Below, one piece after another: positions 51,201 to 63,289 of a DNA stretch of 64,000 bases. Both the position numbers and the translations under genes were made by a program. Position 1 is the stretch's first letter. The number at the start of each line of letters is the position of its first letter. Source of the stretch: Lumnitzera littorea (lineage: Eukaryota > Streptophyta > Magnoliopsida > Myrtales > Combretaceae); assembly GCA_024138015.1 (NCBI GenBank), contig JAMXBB010000009.1, positions 8,861,661 to 8,925,660 of the forward strand, written 5' to 3'. The notes beneath the pieces were generated by a model, which did no database searches, was not told where the DNA came from, and was given only the letters and a program-made list of their open reading frames with translations.

Positions 51201-52929
51201 TAGAAATGGAATGAAATGTGGTTTTAGTTTTGTGTTAGGTAATATGAAAGAAATGGAAGGAAATGAAAAGAAATGTGTTTGGTTTATCTTCAAAGAAGAA
51301 ACGAATGGAAATTAAGATAGTATAAGACAAATTCACCCTTACTTTTATTTTGATGATCTTTGTTATTTTTATAATCGTTATAATTGTCCTTCATTTCTGC
51401 CTATTTCTACCAATTTCTCTCCAATTTTGGAGAGAAAGGAAAAGGGCTTCAAAGTGGAAATGTTTCCACTCATTTCCTTTCTTTTTTAACCATTTCTACC
51501 TTCTACTTAGATTGCCGAACATACCACTTTATCTCATTTCTTTCCATTTCTACCCATTTCCACTGATCCAAACATAGTGTTAAGATGCTTTCCATACTTT
51601 TGGAAATTATCAAGTAATCAAAGATAATGAATAAAAGAAAGCAGTAGTTTGGTTCGATGCCCAACTTCCCAATCTGTATCTATCATAGCTAGTCCGAATT
51701 CTGTCAAGCCCCCTCCAATAGAAGGAGAGGGGGGAAAAAAGAATCAATGAGGATATAAAAGCACACATCTCCACTTGAATTATTGACATTTGAATGGCAA
51801 ACTAAAATATGCAACCATTCAAACTTGCTCAGCCAATCACCTAAACCATGTACTTAACACAAAGACAAATCAACTATCAACACACTGTTACTAATACCAA
51901 CAACCTTTCCAGCACCAATCTCATTCCAAAATGCTAATAACCATCTGAAATCCAGCAATTAGACCATTTTGGCCAAGACTCAAAATTCAATCCAAATTTC
52001 AAACACATATGCTTTTTTTTAAGTAAGCATTCCAAACATGTACGTCCACACTTGAATAACTGTGTTTGCATGCCAAACTCAAATACATCACTCAAACTTG
52101 ATAAACCAAACCACCTGCCAATGTACTTAACACAAACACAGGCTAACCATCAACAAACTCTTACAATAACCCCCAAACCAACAACTTGGCCAACACCAAT
52201 ATCCAACCCAAAATGTTAATGACTACTTAAAATTGTGAAATTATAACATGTTAGATAAAACTCAAAATTCAATTTACCAACCAAATTCTCCTCTTGCATT
52301 ATTTACATCTTATGCTTGAACACACAATCCAAAATCAATGTAACCAAGTAGGTACAAACTAAAAATTAGTGAGCTACGCATCCATAACACAAACGCACAC
52401 CAATTTCTCAACAAATTTACATCAAAACCTCTTAAAGCACCAAACACTTCAACATCCATCTCCACTAAACCGCTATTTATAGTACGAAACCCACATACAT
52501 CACAGTATAAAATACGCTATGAAAATAAATAAATGAAAATATGTAATAAACCAAAAATTAGCTAAAATCCAATCCAAAACTCACATTTCCCGCAGTATTA
52601 TTCGCATTAGAGTCGAACTTAATCCTTGCAAACTCGCCCTGAGCCTCCACGCGCTTAATTTCCTCAATCAAGTCTGGCGCAAGCCGAATAATCATCCCGA
52701 AAACATGTGAATCGTTCCCTGAAACGAGGTTGAACGTCTCCTCAGCAGCTGCGGGTTTCGCAGAGCCCGGGACGGAATTCATGCGGTTACGGGCGCCCGC
52801 GGAGAGAGGACGGGATGGGGCAGTGGGTCGGGTAGGCGGCTGCGGCGCAGGGAAGCGTTTGGGTCCGGCACCGCCGCCACGGGCGATGGCAGGGCCGCCA
52901 CGGCCCAGCTTGGAGGAGGTGCCATACAT
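39260..52929 (-). CDS. ELL-like: ELL-type RNA polymerase II elongation factor (twelve exons)
   Basis: Exons in coding order: 52585-52929, 47158-47384, 45761-45828, 45291-45362, 44313-44668, 44059-44127, 43886-43974, 40957-43116, 40705-40782, 40506-40617, 39614-39664 and 39260-39310. All junctions are GT-AG and phases agree: 3678 nt, 1225 residues. Exons 1-2 (to about residue 190) form the ELL N-terminal region, with a Gly/Ala/Pro-rich start, FNLVSGNDSHVFGMIIRLA and KEYRFTWSREFGDLCDIYE. Residues 238-408 resemble a winged-helix linker (PPMDLQSMLISLLTTNPKGM). Exon 8 (409-1128) is acidic, Ser-rich and disordered, with SD/SR repeats near 485-553 and ELSDLELGELREP. The end (1129-1225) is the occludin/ELL domain, with YKEYVQEYRDKYESY and LKQMIKDYALTYSRD. 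ELL proteins suppress polymerase pausing in elongation complexes; the plant partner is inferred. Intron 1 is 5.2 kb and carries two mobile elements. Confidence 0.93.
47907..48271 (+). repeat. 5-prime LTR of the gag-only element
   Basis: It matches 50093-50394, with shared words such as AAATAGGGAGAAGTAGAGT and TTCAATTCATCTATTTCTTA. About 60 bp near 48130-48190 are missing from the other LTR. Confidence 0.85.
49091..49250 (+). repeat. 80-bp tandem duplication inside the gag region
   Basis: Two adjacent 80-bp copies (49091-49170 and 49171-49250) differ at four positions. Because 80 is not a multiple of three, the duplication shifts the gag frame, and the second copy also gains a TAA where the first has CAA. 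Confidence 0.95.
49308..49676 (+). pseudogene. Retrotransposon gag core fragment
   Basis: The frame encodes 122 codons of Ty3/gypsy-type gag, with STLRQTTSVATYIEDFEAL and SLAEAMEIALNVDKEFE. The upstream half of gag is in other frames because of stops and the 80-bp duplication. Confidence 0.75.
50093..50394 (+). repeat. 3-prime LTR of the gag-only element
   Basis: It follows the polypurine tract directly, starts TGACACAGCC and ends CCATCA before the ACTTG target duplication. Confidence 0.85.
51134..51579. mobile_element. Tourist-like MITE in ELL intron 1
   Basis: The 446-bp element has inverted ends (CACTATGTTTGG at 51134 and its complement CCAAACATAGTG ending at 51579) and is flanked by TTA on both sides (51131-51133 and 51580-51582). 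The TTA target site and size fit PIF/Harbinger-derived MITEs. Interior purine-rich and pyrimidine-rich halves are largely complementary, so a long hairpin is possible. Open frames inside it are not genes. Confidence 0.8.
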
Positions 52930-52939
52930 TGGGGGTTAG

Positions 52940-53110
52940 GGTTTGTGAAGGAGAGGGAATTTGAGAGAGAATTGAAGTTTTGTTCTAGAAGTGTTCATGG
53001 AAGAAGTGTGTTGTTCATGTGATTTAGAGAGAGAAGGGGAGGCGGAGAGCGAGAGGGAAGGAGAGAGAAGGGAATTTGGGAATTAGGAAGCAAAAAGCGA
53101 GCACAATGTT
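52940..53110 (-). promoter_or_regulatory. CT-rich leader/core promoter region of the ELL-like gene
   Basis: On the gene's sense strand this stretch is a pyrimidine-rich CTCTCT-type region just before the ATG at 52929, as found in many plant leaders and core promoters (Y patches). No clear TATA box is seen near it. Confidence 0.45.
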
Positions 53111-55314
53111 TCCAAATTTTTTTTTTCACTTTTTCTTTTTCCAATTTGGATCAGGATTCCAAGTGGAGTGGGAAACAAAGAGGCTACTGCTATTGGGTTT
53201 AAATTAGATACGAACCGATATAGTATTGATAGGGTATAAAATTTATTAGTATCTTATTATGGAGAGTTATTAATGTCATTATAATTTAATGATAGTATTA
53301 TTAGTCTTTCGTTGAGATAAATTAGATTTAAATCTTCTTTACTGTACTTGAATAAAAAAAAACTATTATATACATATAAATTTTCAAATTTTTTTAATCA
53401 TATCTATCTCGTACGTTATAAAACTTATAAAGTACTCATACCTTCTATAACGTGTGATATTTTTTTTTATTTTCCTGTAACTTTCAACATTGCACCTTTG
53501 TGATTTGACAAACTCTTGTTATATTTTTTGTATTCCACACTAAAAGGTTGCTTTTAAACCATTGCATAAACCTTATATTAAATAATACCCTTTTATTAAC
53601 AAAACAATCAAATGATAAATGCACTAAGGTACATGCTCATAAGAAAAAATATATATATAAATTCTTTAAAATTAACGACAATTATTATATCTTAAAGTTT
53701 AAAGTTATTATTTTTAGATTTCATTATTAGTTTTAGGTTTAGCATCTGTATTAAACTTAATCCACTTTTTTTCTATATTATTGAAATATCGTTTTTGTGC
53801 TTTTAGTAGTACAATTTTTTTTTTTCACTCATTGATATATATTATAGTATTTTATAATTCTAAAGGGTCGGTACAAGATATCCTAAAACATATATCTTGT
53901 GTATTTTAAAGTACAAGCATAAGTTAGGTTACAGGATAGGTATAAAGTATAAAGACCTAATATTTATACTCTATTCTACAGGAATATATTCAAGAACTTA
54001 TCACCTAGAAGTTACTCGATGACTCTTGATTCCCATTCAAAATCTATCTAATTGAATAGAATACGGATAGATATTCTATGCAATAAGATTACTAGCTTAC
54101 CCTTAATGTAATTAAGTGTTTAGCCTTTTTCTTTTCTCCCTCAATTTATCAAGATAGTGCATTAACATAAGTTTTCCTAGTATCGAGTTCAATTTCACAT
54201 ATTCAACATTTGTAATGCATATGGTACTCAATTTAAGGGAAAAAAATTTGTGCAATTCTAAAATTTGCATTTACATTTGAATTTGATAATTTTGAATGTA
54301 TCATGTAATATTATTAATAATAAATAAGACTCTCTAAATAATTTAGAGTATATTCTATTAGGTATGTTTCGCATAAGTGCTGAAGACCGTGATATAGGTA
54401 TTAATGTCATATTTGTTATGTGGAATTGACCTGTATTGGATTCATGACTTAAGTTTGAAATCCCTTTCTTATACTTAAAAGTGTTTTTAGAAGGTAGAGT
54501 CATGATTTTTGTAATTGGTGATTCCAACTATAAAGGGGAATATTCCACTTTTAAGATAGTGGAATCTTAATTTTGTTCCTCTTTATTAATTGCATTAATA
54601 AAAAATTATTTATATAACCTTTAACTAGATTATAACATGCAATAATCAACAGCACTTTTCACAAATAATGTTATATATATATATATTTAATTTCATTCCA
54701 GTACTTGGATATTTCCATATATAAGAAAACAATTATTAATCCAATCTCATTCCATTCCATACCAATCTATTTCATTATATTCTAAACTATTCTTTCTTAA
54801 CAAATGTGACATAAAGGATATAGTATAGATTTTGGTTCCAAATTACAAAATAGGTATGAGGTATACTATTTCTATATTTTATACTCACCATGATCGTGTA
54901 TTATAAAGTATACAAGATATATGTCTCAAAAGACCGTACAATTACCTTATGGAAAACCCTATCATAATATTAAATATAACAAAATATAATATATTTAACA
55001 CAACACAAATAATTTAAGCCCATTTACTCATTAGAGGAAGTAAAAGGCTATAGCATATTATATTATTCATTCCTATACAGCTCTTATTTTTTACTCAAAG
55101 TGCTATTACTAATGCTACTCTCTTAACTCTCATTCATTTGCCACTTTTCAATTTCATTTTACTCAATTTCCGATGACTTTAGATCCATCTTGACTATTTT
55201 TTAAAATTCATTCATTAATTAAAGACTTAGGTTTTCAATTTAAAATTTCTTTAGGTAAAGTTCAATCTATAATTTTAAATATATGTCACATATTAAAATC
55301 TTGTTTATTATAGA
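53111..55314. other. AT-rich intergenic DNA with a candidate inverted-repeat element
   Basis: No gene is seen. Frames such as 53548-53730 and 54258-54527 are AT-driven. The main structure is the inverted repeat described separately for 53873-54936. Confidence 0.5.
53873..54936. mobile_element. Candidate long-inverted-repeat (MITE-like) element
   Basis: The left end has GTACAAGATAT, ACATATATCTTGTGTATTTT and AAGTACAAGCAT, then GGTATAAAGTATA. The right end, read in reverse, has GTACGGTC, ACATATATCTTGTATACTTT, AATACACGATCAT and a GTATAAAATATA-like run. The arms are about 90 bp, imperfect and enclose roughly 0.9 kb. No target duplication could be fixed, so superfamily and exact ends are uncertain. 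Confidence 0.45.
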
Positions 55315-57100
55315 TGTAACGCCTTAAAATCCTATGACACCACAACCCATCACATGTCCATACTATCTATTAACGCATTAGGCTCTGTTTATTCTATTAC
55401 ATACTTAAACCTATGTGACTTCAAAAAAATTATAATTAGCGAATCTCTATAATTTAATATGATTTGAATAACTCGTAAACGAGTCTAACAACTACATCTT
55501 TAAAAACATCAATGCTACTAGTCATCATCTTACTAGTAATAGTAATAGCTACGCTTTCAGTCAAATTTAGCAAACTCATATGACTAACTTATAGTTGGAA
55601 AACAAATATCCCCAAGGGGTAAGCTAATGGCCAACAGGTGTATAAATCAACATTTGGAGGTAAGTTTAAACGAGGGATTAATGTCTCAAAAAGTTCAAAT
55701 AAAGGATCAATATTTTATAAAATAGTTTCAACAATTTTATAAACTAGTTATTTTGAATCCGTTATTTGAATTGCTTTATAAAACGTTGATCTCTTTTATT
55801 ATAATTCTCCCTACAACAATCACACGCACATGACAAACAGTTAATATTCATGTGCATAAATGCAAATAAATAAATCAAATATTCTTTTATTATCTTTTCA
55901 TTTTAAGTCTAACACATAGCATAGTCTTGATGTCCCAAGAGTTAGGGTAACCCATGACTTTAGTAAACAATATATATATATATTTTACATACATACTATA
56001 GTGTTGGGACCTGCTACTCCAGGCCACAATACTCACGAGCTCCTAAATTAACCCTTATCATGCCAATATGCAACTCCACTAAGGATAATACGTATATCGA
56101 TTAACGAGTGCCTCTTAAGGATATGCCATTGTGGGTCATTAGCCGAGCCAAGCACGCTTAACAAACATTTATAAGTCATATATTTTTTTTATTCAATTTT
56201 TACTCTCTATCCTAATATGTAGAATCAATAACTAAGTATACACGTACCTAACAATATGGGCTTTTCAACCATATAATCCTCAACCTTGACTTCTAATATC
56301 AATATGTTACATGCTAATCGATCATTATCATAACTTAAACTTACTTCTTATTAGGACTCCTAATATTAATTGGCTTAATCCCCAACATACACTTATGGCT
56401 TATGCTTTATTTATAATGTTCTATACTTTTAAATTGCTATTATTTATATTAATTATTCCTTTATCTATATTTATTAAAGTGAAAACCTTTTTCTAAATGT
56501 CATTAACTGATTATAATATATTATATACTATTAAACTTATGATTCACTTACCATTAATGAATTATACTTTCCACTAACTCCATGTAAAGGCAATATTCAT
56601 TACACTACCATTAACTCCAGTAAAGACGGTTTTCAATTGCACATTTTTACATTATTGGATTAAGGCAGTATTCAATTGCACATTTTCCCAACCTATACAT
56701 TTTGCCATATTTCGTCTATTCAATTGCATGTGACTAAGTATTTATTTATTTATTTATTTTTGTGAACTTACTAAATTTTAGTGTTTACAATATTGCCTTT
56801 AAATCGTAAAAATATCCAAATAACTCAACAATTGAATTTAAACTCTCATTGTGATTGGCTTTTAGGAAAAACTGGTAATTATTATTACTGCAATACTCTA
56901 GGTAATTTTTTTTTTTTATTTTTAATCACTTCCAAACTACTCCAATCTTTTCTCACAATAAATCACGCGTCTATTATGTTAAACAAAAAGTCTTCTTTTA
57001 ATTACCCATGATTAACAATTTGATAAAATATAATTTCAATAATTAAATATATTTACATGATAGTTAAAAATAAATGAAACCCATCTTACAAAATTCTTAA
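55315..57100 (-). mobile_element. Candidate chromovirus LTR remnant, minus orientation
   Basis: At 55315 the plus strand reads TGTAACGCCTTAAAATCC; reversed, this is an LTR end of the GGCGTTACA type common in Tekay-like elements. Nearby, the reverse strand has an AGCTTACCCCTTGGGG patch, as LTRs of this group have a GAGCTCACCCC-like word before their 3-prime part. The other boundary is not visible and no coding sequence is attached. Family and extent are inferred from general knowledge. Confidence 0.35.
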
Positions 57101-57825
57101 CCACTGCATCCAATTATACAATCATCATTTTCTCTCACACTTATACATTTGCTATATTTTTATTTGTCAATTATTTTAATTGTTCAACATATTATTTAGA
57201 AATTTCATTATATTTTTTATTTGACCAAATTTACAAAGACTTTTTCTTTGAAAAATTTATTATAGTTTTAATTTTACTAACATATCTTATTAGAAATCTT
57301 CTATATATTTTAGTCTAAGTTTTTTTTTTTAATATATTTTTGTATACACAACGTAGGTATATCGTCTGCTAGTTATAGTTAAAGCAAAATAATTAATTTC
57401 CCACTAATAGGAAATTAACATATTATATGACAATTTATATTAAAACTATTTTATTATACGTACAAGTTATTAGCAAGGTAAAATAAAGTTATATATATTA
57501 TGATTAAAATAAGATATTGTGTTACATATAATATAATACAATAAGTTGTTTAGTTTATAACACATGACTATTGTATATACTACTCATAATTATATACATA
57601 TACAACAAACTATTACTTATATAGTATGTATCATAATTCCTATTCCATAAATCTCATATAATAATTACTTATAGGATATACTATCTATAATTAAAAAATA
57701 ATAATTGAATTTTAGAAAAAGAATTAATACATAAAAACAAGAATCAATATTTATTAGCTTATATTGTTAATAGAAAATAATTAATGTCATCAATAATAAA
57801 AATAGTTATATTGTCTTTGGAAATT

Positions 57826-58360
57826 TGTCAGTAGAAATTCAAGCGATGTTAAGCTTTGCATAGTTAAATGAGCTTGTAAAACAAATAACAATGAGAGGCG
57901 CATAGTATTGTCTAACGTGGTCACTCCGATACTTAAGTTAGACTTGTGTATATAGAGAGTAGAAGTATGCAAAGGTAGTAAGTAGGCTTAAGTGTGCAAA
58001 ATATTAAGTAGTTTACCGTTGGGTGATGATACTGTATTTATAGAGGAGTAGAGCCAGCAGTTAGAGAGATGTTATTAGGGGCAAACCTCGTCTGCAAGTA
58101 TTGGATAGTAAAGTCATAATATTTGACATGTCCCATAAATGTAAGAGATAGTGGTTGACTTAGTTATTCACTCTTATCCATTGTCTTATAGCTATTAGTG
58201 GCTTATGTAGTTGGATAGGTCGTATGTTGGGCTTGAGCTAAGGCCAACCGTGAATATGGGAAGGCTAGATCTAAGGAGGTACGGCATAGGCAACAAGCTC
58301 AATCAGGTCAGCATAGGCCTAAGGAGCCTATACCCAAAAGGCTTTATCAACACTTGTACA
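57826..58360 (-). mobile_element. 3-prime LTR of a minus-strand retroelement
   Basis: Read on the minus strand it starts TGTACAAGTG directly after a polypurine tract and contains a TATAAATACAG promoter-like word near 58040. It has a TATCGGAGTGACC word typical of plant Ty3/gypsy LTR leaders and ends near ACTGACA (57826). The internal region would lie to the right but is soon replaced by the plus-strand chromovirus LTR at 58728. Confidence 0.5.
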
Positions 58361-58389
58361 CCCCCTTCCCCTCCTTCCTTCCTAAACCC
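58361..58389 (-). other. Polypurine tract of the minus-strand retroelement
   Basis: On the minus strand this is a run of AGG, AAGG and GGGG units immediately before the LTR start at 58360, the usual plus-strand primer site of an LTR element. Confidence 0.5.
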
Positions 58390-58727
58390 CCCTCTATACG
58401 CGCAATCTCATTACCGTAATGGAGCAAGGAAAGGGAAAAGATAAGCCTCTCAGGCATGCTATTGATCCGGTTATGAAGTGTTTACGATGGCTAGGTGTCA
58501 TGGTGATAGTGCTATCATGCCGACATAGTGGCGAAGACGCCCAAGCTAAGTGGTACAGTGGATAAGCAGCGTGGTTTGTCCAAGCAGGTTGCCACTGAGG
58601 GCGAGGTGGGTGCTTTAGCCTTAAGGTGGAATGTAGGAGGTTTGACCTCTTTAGCCTTCAAGGAGTACTAAGTAGTTAGCCCTCGGTTAAATCAGGGCGG
58701 AAAGTATATTTGTTGAGCTAGATAAGT

Positions 58728-59572
58728 GATAAGAATCAGCCCCCTGAACTAATTACACATAACCAAGCTAAAGGACTCCAAGGGCTCGCGTAGAGAATAC
58801 TAGCTCGAAACCAAAGCCGAGATGAGGATCTCTATGTCAAACTGATCTCCTGTGGACCTATCTGTCCAATCCTCACATGTGCTAGATATGCTTCTGCTCA
58901 GCAGTAAAATCCCAATCCAGAAGACAGCCCAAGACTAGCTGAACTGAGCTCCCCAACCAACTACCGGCGTCTAACTCCAATTCAGTTCACTTTCTTACCA
59001 GACTGATTGGCTCCCAACTTGATTTAGATTAGGTCAGCCCTTGATTGCAAACATTATTCTGCTTCCACCTACGTTGTATCATATTTCTGATGTCTAGCCA
59101 CCAAACGATACGTATCTTTTGGCACAATATTCCAGAACGATTCTTTCTTTTCTATACTAAATATTCTTTATCTCTTTTACCCCTTTTAGTATGTTTCATG
59201 TAATTTAATTATAGAATACCCTTTTGTCTTTTTATACATGTAAACTAACCCTAGTAGATGTGTATATAAACCTACACTTTCTTATACGCAGACAATCAAC
59301 CATTTTTAATACAGAATTATTCACTTTGAGTAAACTTAGTGCTCTCGCTATCATTCAACTCTTATCTATTCCCTTTAGTAAGGAATAGTGGTGAGTAACG
59401 CTTCAGTTTGGACCGATGTGTCATATCCAGCAGATTATAGGCAGAGTAGGATCGATTGGTGTGTCATATTCATTCGGTAGCTACTCAAGCTTTTGCTAGC
59501 TTTTCTTTTGGTTTCTTTTCGGCTCGTTTCGTTGTGGTGCTTCTTTATGTGTCCGACTATGGAGACGTATCA
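58728..59572 (+). repeat. 5-prime LTR of the right-hand chromovirus
   Basis: It starts TGATAAGAATCAG and ends GACGTATCA, seven bases before the initiator-methionine-tRNA-type primer site. The start is supported by its resemblance to 3188; no second LTR is in the window. Confidence 0.55.
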
Positions 59573-59839
59573 GTTTCGTTGGTATCAAAGTACGGTTTCG
59601 AAAGGGGCTATGTGAAATTGCAGTGAAGTTTTTGTTTGCTTTATTATTAGTGGTTGTTGTGTTCCTTCCGTAGTTACTATAGTGTGTTTGTGTGATAGTT
59701 AGTATGGTTTCATTGTTACTTTGTTTTTACTCTTTTTCTAATTGCGAAAACAAATCAAGTTTGTTTCTATTCTGTTTAAGTGACTATTAAGTATTAAAGT
59801 TGTTAAAGAATTGTTAATCTATTCGGGAAGTATTGCACT

Positions 59840-61060
59840 ATGTTAGATTCGAGTGTTCAAGGTGTTATTGGTGACCAAAGTAGTGGTGCTTAACCCAGTC
59901 AAGATCATAATGGTAGTAACACCCTAGGGTCCACCGACGACAAACTTGACAGGCTTACAAAGCTCGTTGAGAGTCTAGTCACACCAATATAAATTAATAG
60001 GCAACAACCCCAACGTATGGCATCGCAAAATCTACCTAAAAATATTCAAGAAAGGGGTTATGGCCAAGTTAGTCGAACCCATCACCCAGTTCAAGCCCTT
60101 TAAGCTAGAAGAGATGCTAGACGAAGACTGGAATTAAAGGAAGACAATGAGGAGTTAGATGTTGAAGAGTTTAGGAAAGAAAAAGAAGAAGAGGTTGACT
60201 ATTACTAAGTACAAGGATGGGGATGCTGAACTCCTCGAGGGCTAAATAATGTCAAGGTCCAAATCCTGCCCTTCAATAGAAGTGGAGATACCGATGAATA
60301 GTTAAAGTGGGAAGAGAAGGTTAAGAAGGTTGAGAAGGTGTTCAACTGTTACAAGTATATAGATGTTGCCAAAGTCCAACTTACTGCATTGGAGTTTATT
60401 GGGTATGCAATAATGTGGTGGAAAAATCTAAACGTAGCTAGAGTAAGGGATGGGAAATGAGGTGTTAGAACTTGGGAGGAGATGAAAAGGTTGTTAAGGG
60501 ATAGATTTGTGCCCGAGACCTACTTGCAAGATACATTTGCAAAGTTGCTGGAGCTTCGCCAAGGAGGTCGACCTGCTAATGACTATGTAAGGGAGTTCTA
60601 GATGCTTACAATCTAAACCAACATGGAAGAACTAGAGGCCCACATGGTATTGAGATTCATTTCTAGGCTCAAGTATAAGACTTGCAACATTGTCGAAGTG
60701 TAGAGGTTTTATACCTTGGAAGAGACAATTAAGATGGCACAGAGAGTCGAAAAGTAGAAGAGAAGTGCATCGAGTCAACCTAGGTAGACTTTCTCCCAAG
60801 CTGCTATATTGCTTTGACCTGATCAAGCCTAGCCAAAGAGGCCATACCTAGTGAAGGAAAGGACCAATAGACCTGACAAAAGCCAAGCAGACTAACATGG
60901 CCAAGCAAGACAGTCAAGCCGAACTAAGGCTAAGCCAACCCCGAGAATGTATAAGAAAGGACATACTTTTAGATGGAAGACTAGTGAAGTGAAATGCTTG
61001 AGCTTCGAATATATGGCCCTTGAGTGTCTAAATTGACACATCATGGTACTCCAAGGAGAT
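59840..61060 (+). pseudogene. Degenerate gag of the right-hand chromovirus
   Basis: The gag core is readable as LKWEEKVKKVEKVFNCYKYI, then VQLTALEFIGYAIMWWKNL and RDRFVPETYLQDTFAKLLEL. A CCHC zinc knuckle near 60990 is reduced to two of its cysteines (EVKCLSFEYMALECLN). Stops occur throughout. Confidence 0.8.
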
Positions 61061-61225
61061 ATAGTGGACAGCACCGACGAGAGCAAGCCCGAGAAAGAAG
61101 AGGATGTTAGAAAACCTGAAGCCGAAGAGGAAGAAGAGACCTGTGTTTATGCCAACCAGGGAGAAGTGATGACCCTAATCTTGAGATGAGTACTAAGTTC
61201 CTTACTGAGCTTTGAGGAGGACTAG

Positions 61226-61505
61226 ATGGAGAATTTATTCCATACCAAGTATATCGTCAAAGGCCAATTATGCACAATCATTATGGATGGAGGAAGTTGT
61301 ACTAATATCGTTGTACAGTCCTTTGTGCAAAGGTTGAGTCTGTTGATCTCCAAGCATCCCCGACCTTACAAACTGTATTGGCTTCATAATAAGAGTGCTT
61401 TGTACGTAACTGAACAAGTGACCGTACCGTTCAGTGTTAGGAATGCGTATAGAGACGAAGTAATTTGCAATGTCATCCCCATAGGACCTTCACATCTACT
61501 ACTTT
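61226..61505 (+). pseudogene. Retroviral-type aspartic protease fragment
   Basis: MENLFHTKYIVKGQLCTIIM is followed by DGGSCTNIVV, the active-site variant found in several plant chromovirus groups. The frame ends with IPIGPSHLLL and a stop where a GQPW-type block follows. Confidence 0.8.
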
Positions 61506-61699
61506 GACAACCTTGGTTGTTTGACCAACGTATTATTCACAGCAAGTATAAGAACACCTATGCCTTTATTAAGGATGGAAAGAAGATTATATTGCAACCT
61601 ATGACTCTGTCCCAAGTAAATGAAACCTACAATCAGCTCACTTGAGCTAGTAAGAAGAATGCCTTAGTTATAAGCCGAAGAGAGCTCCAATCTGCTAAG

Positions 61700-62370
61700 A
61701 AGGCTAATGAGCCCATGTTCCTGTTGGTTAGGAGATTGTTGGAAATAAGGGAATTAGAGAATGTTCCAAAAGAGATTCGAAGCTTGCTCGATGAGTTTTT
61801 CGACCTGTTTCTCAAAGAACTGCTTAAAGGATTGCCTCCAGTTCGAGGCATAGAGCACTGTATCGATCTACAGCCAGGCCCCACTCTACTAAACTGACTT
61901 ACATATAAGATGAACCCTGAAGAGGTTGCCGAGCTGAAGAGGCAGGTAGACGAACTCATAAAACAAGGGTATGTGAGGGAGAGCATGAGCCCTTGCGCAA
62001 TATCGGTTTTGCTCGTTCCAAAGAAAGATGGTTCATGGCGTATATACATCGATAACTAAGCAATCAACCGAATGACTATCAAGTATAAATATCCAATACC
62101 GAGGCTTGATGATATGTTAGATGAGCTTCATGGTGCCAAGATATTTTCAAAGATTGATTTGCGAAGTAGCTACCACCAAATTCGTATGATACCGGGAGAT
62201 AAGTGGAAGATTGCCTTCAAGACTAGGCATAGACTCTACAAATGGTTGGTTATGCCGTTTAGACTTATTAATGCCCCAAACACATTCATGAGTTTAATGA
62301 ACCATGTGATGTGCCCTCTAATTGGAAGGTATGTAGTCATGTGTTGATGACATACTAGTATATAATACCA
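61700..62370 (+). pseudogene. Reverse transcriptase, degenerate
   Basis: LLVPKKDGSWRIYIDN, YPIPRLDDMLDELHGAKIFS, KIDLRSSYHQIRM and KWLVMPFRLINAPNTF are clear RT blocks. At the catalytic site VVMC is followed, after a frame change, by DDILVYN, so the aspartates survive but the frame is broken. Confidence 0.9.
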
Positions 62371-62739
62371 ACCTGAACAGCCATGTTTAACATCCCTATG
62401 ACGTATTTGACGTTTTGTGAACTGATAAGTTGTATAGAAATGTGAAGAAGTGTACGTTTTGTCAAAATGGGGTAGTTTTCCTAAGGTTTGGAGTGTTAGG
62501 GGAAGGGATCTTAGTAGATGAGGAAAAGATTTGTGCTATTCTAGAATAGCTAACGTCAAAGAATATTATTGAGGTCTGAAGTTTTCATGACCTAGCCTCT
62601 TTTTATGGGCAATTTATCAAAAACTTCAATACCATAGCCGCCCCCTTGACCAAGCTAACAAAGAAGAATGAAGGGTTTAGGTGGAATGATTGAGCTTAAT
62701 AAAGCTTTAAGGAGATCAAGGAGAAGTTTATCTCGGCTC

Positions 62740-63030
62740 CTGTTATTCCCCTACTAGATTTTGACAAACCCTTCAAATTGGAATGCGATGCATCAGGAGT
62801 AGGAATTAGCGCTGTCTTGATGCAAGAGTGACGACTCGTCGCCTACCATAGCAAGAAGCTTAATGGTCCTACCTTGAACTATTTTATGTATGAGAAAGAG
62901 TTGTACCCTCTTCACCCGGCCCTTATTGTTTGGCAACACTATTTGCTATCACGAGAGTTTGGTATTTATACAGATCATAAGTCTCTAAAGCATCTAGAGA
63001 ATCAGAACAAGTTTTCAAAGAGGTAAGCTA
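62740..63030 (+). pseudogene. RNase H domain, degenerate
   Basis: DFDKPFKLECDASGVGISAV begins the domain. It goes on with LVAYHSKKLNGP, FMYEKELYPLHPAL, and FGIYTDHKSLKHLE. One TGA interrupts it after MQE. Confidence 0.88.
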
Positions 63031-63289
63031 AGTGGTTGGAGTTTATGGAGGGTTTCTTACACGTCATCTAACACAAGAAGGGAAGTGCAAATATGGTCGC
63101 TGATGCCCCGTTATGATGGTGAACCTTATTGACTACCTTACAGACCAAATTATTGGAATTCTTACTCATTACAGAGCAGTATGCTCATAATCCTCATTTC
63201 GGCCCCATCATCGAACAGTGCAGGGATGGAATTGTTGTGAAGGGATATTATCTTAAGGAAGGTTATCTGTTCAAAGACTGAAGGCTGTA

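Noticed and set aside
52558..52939. Separate short proteins on both strands at 52.6-52.9 kb
   Set aside because: The minus-strand frame is exon 1 of the ELL-like gene running into its intron; the plus-strand frame is its shadow.
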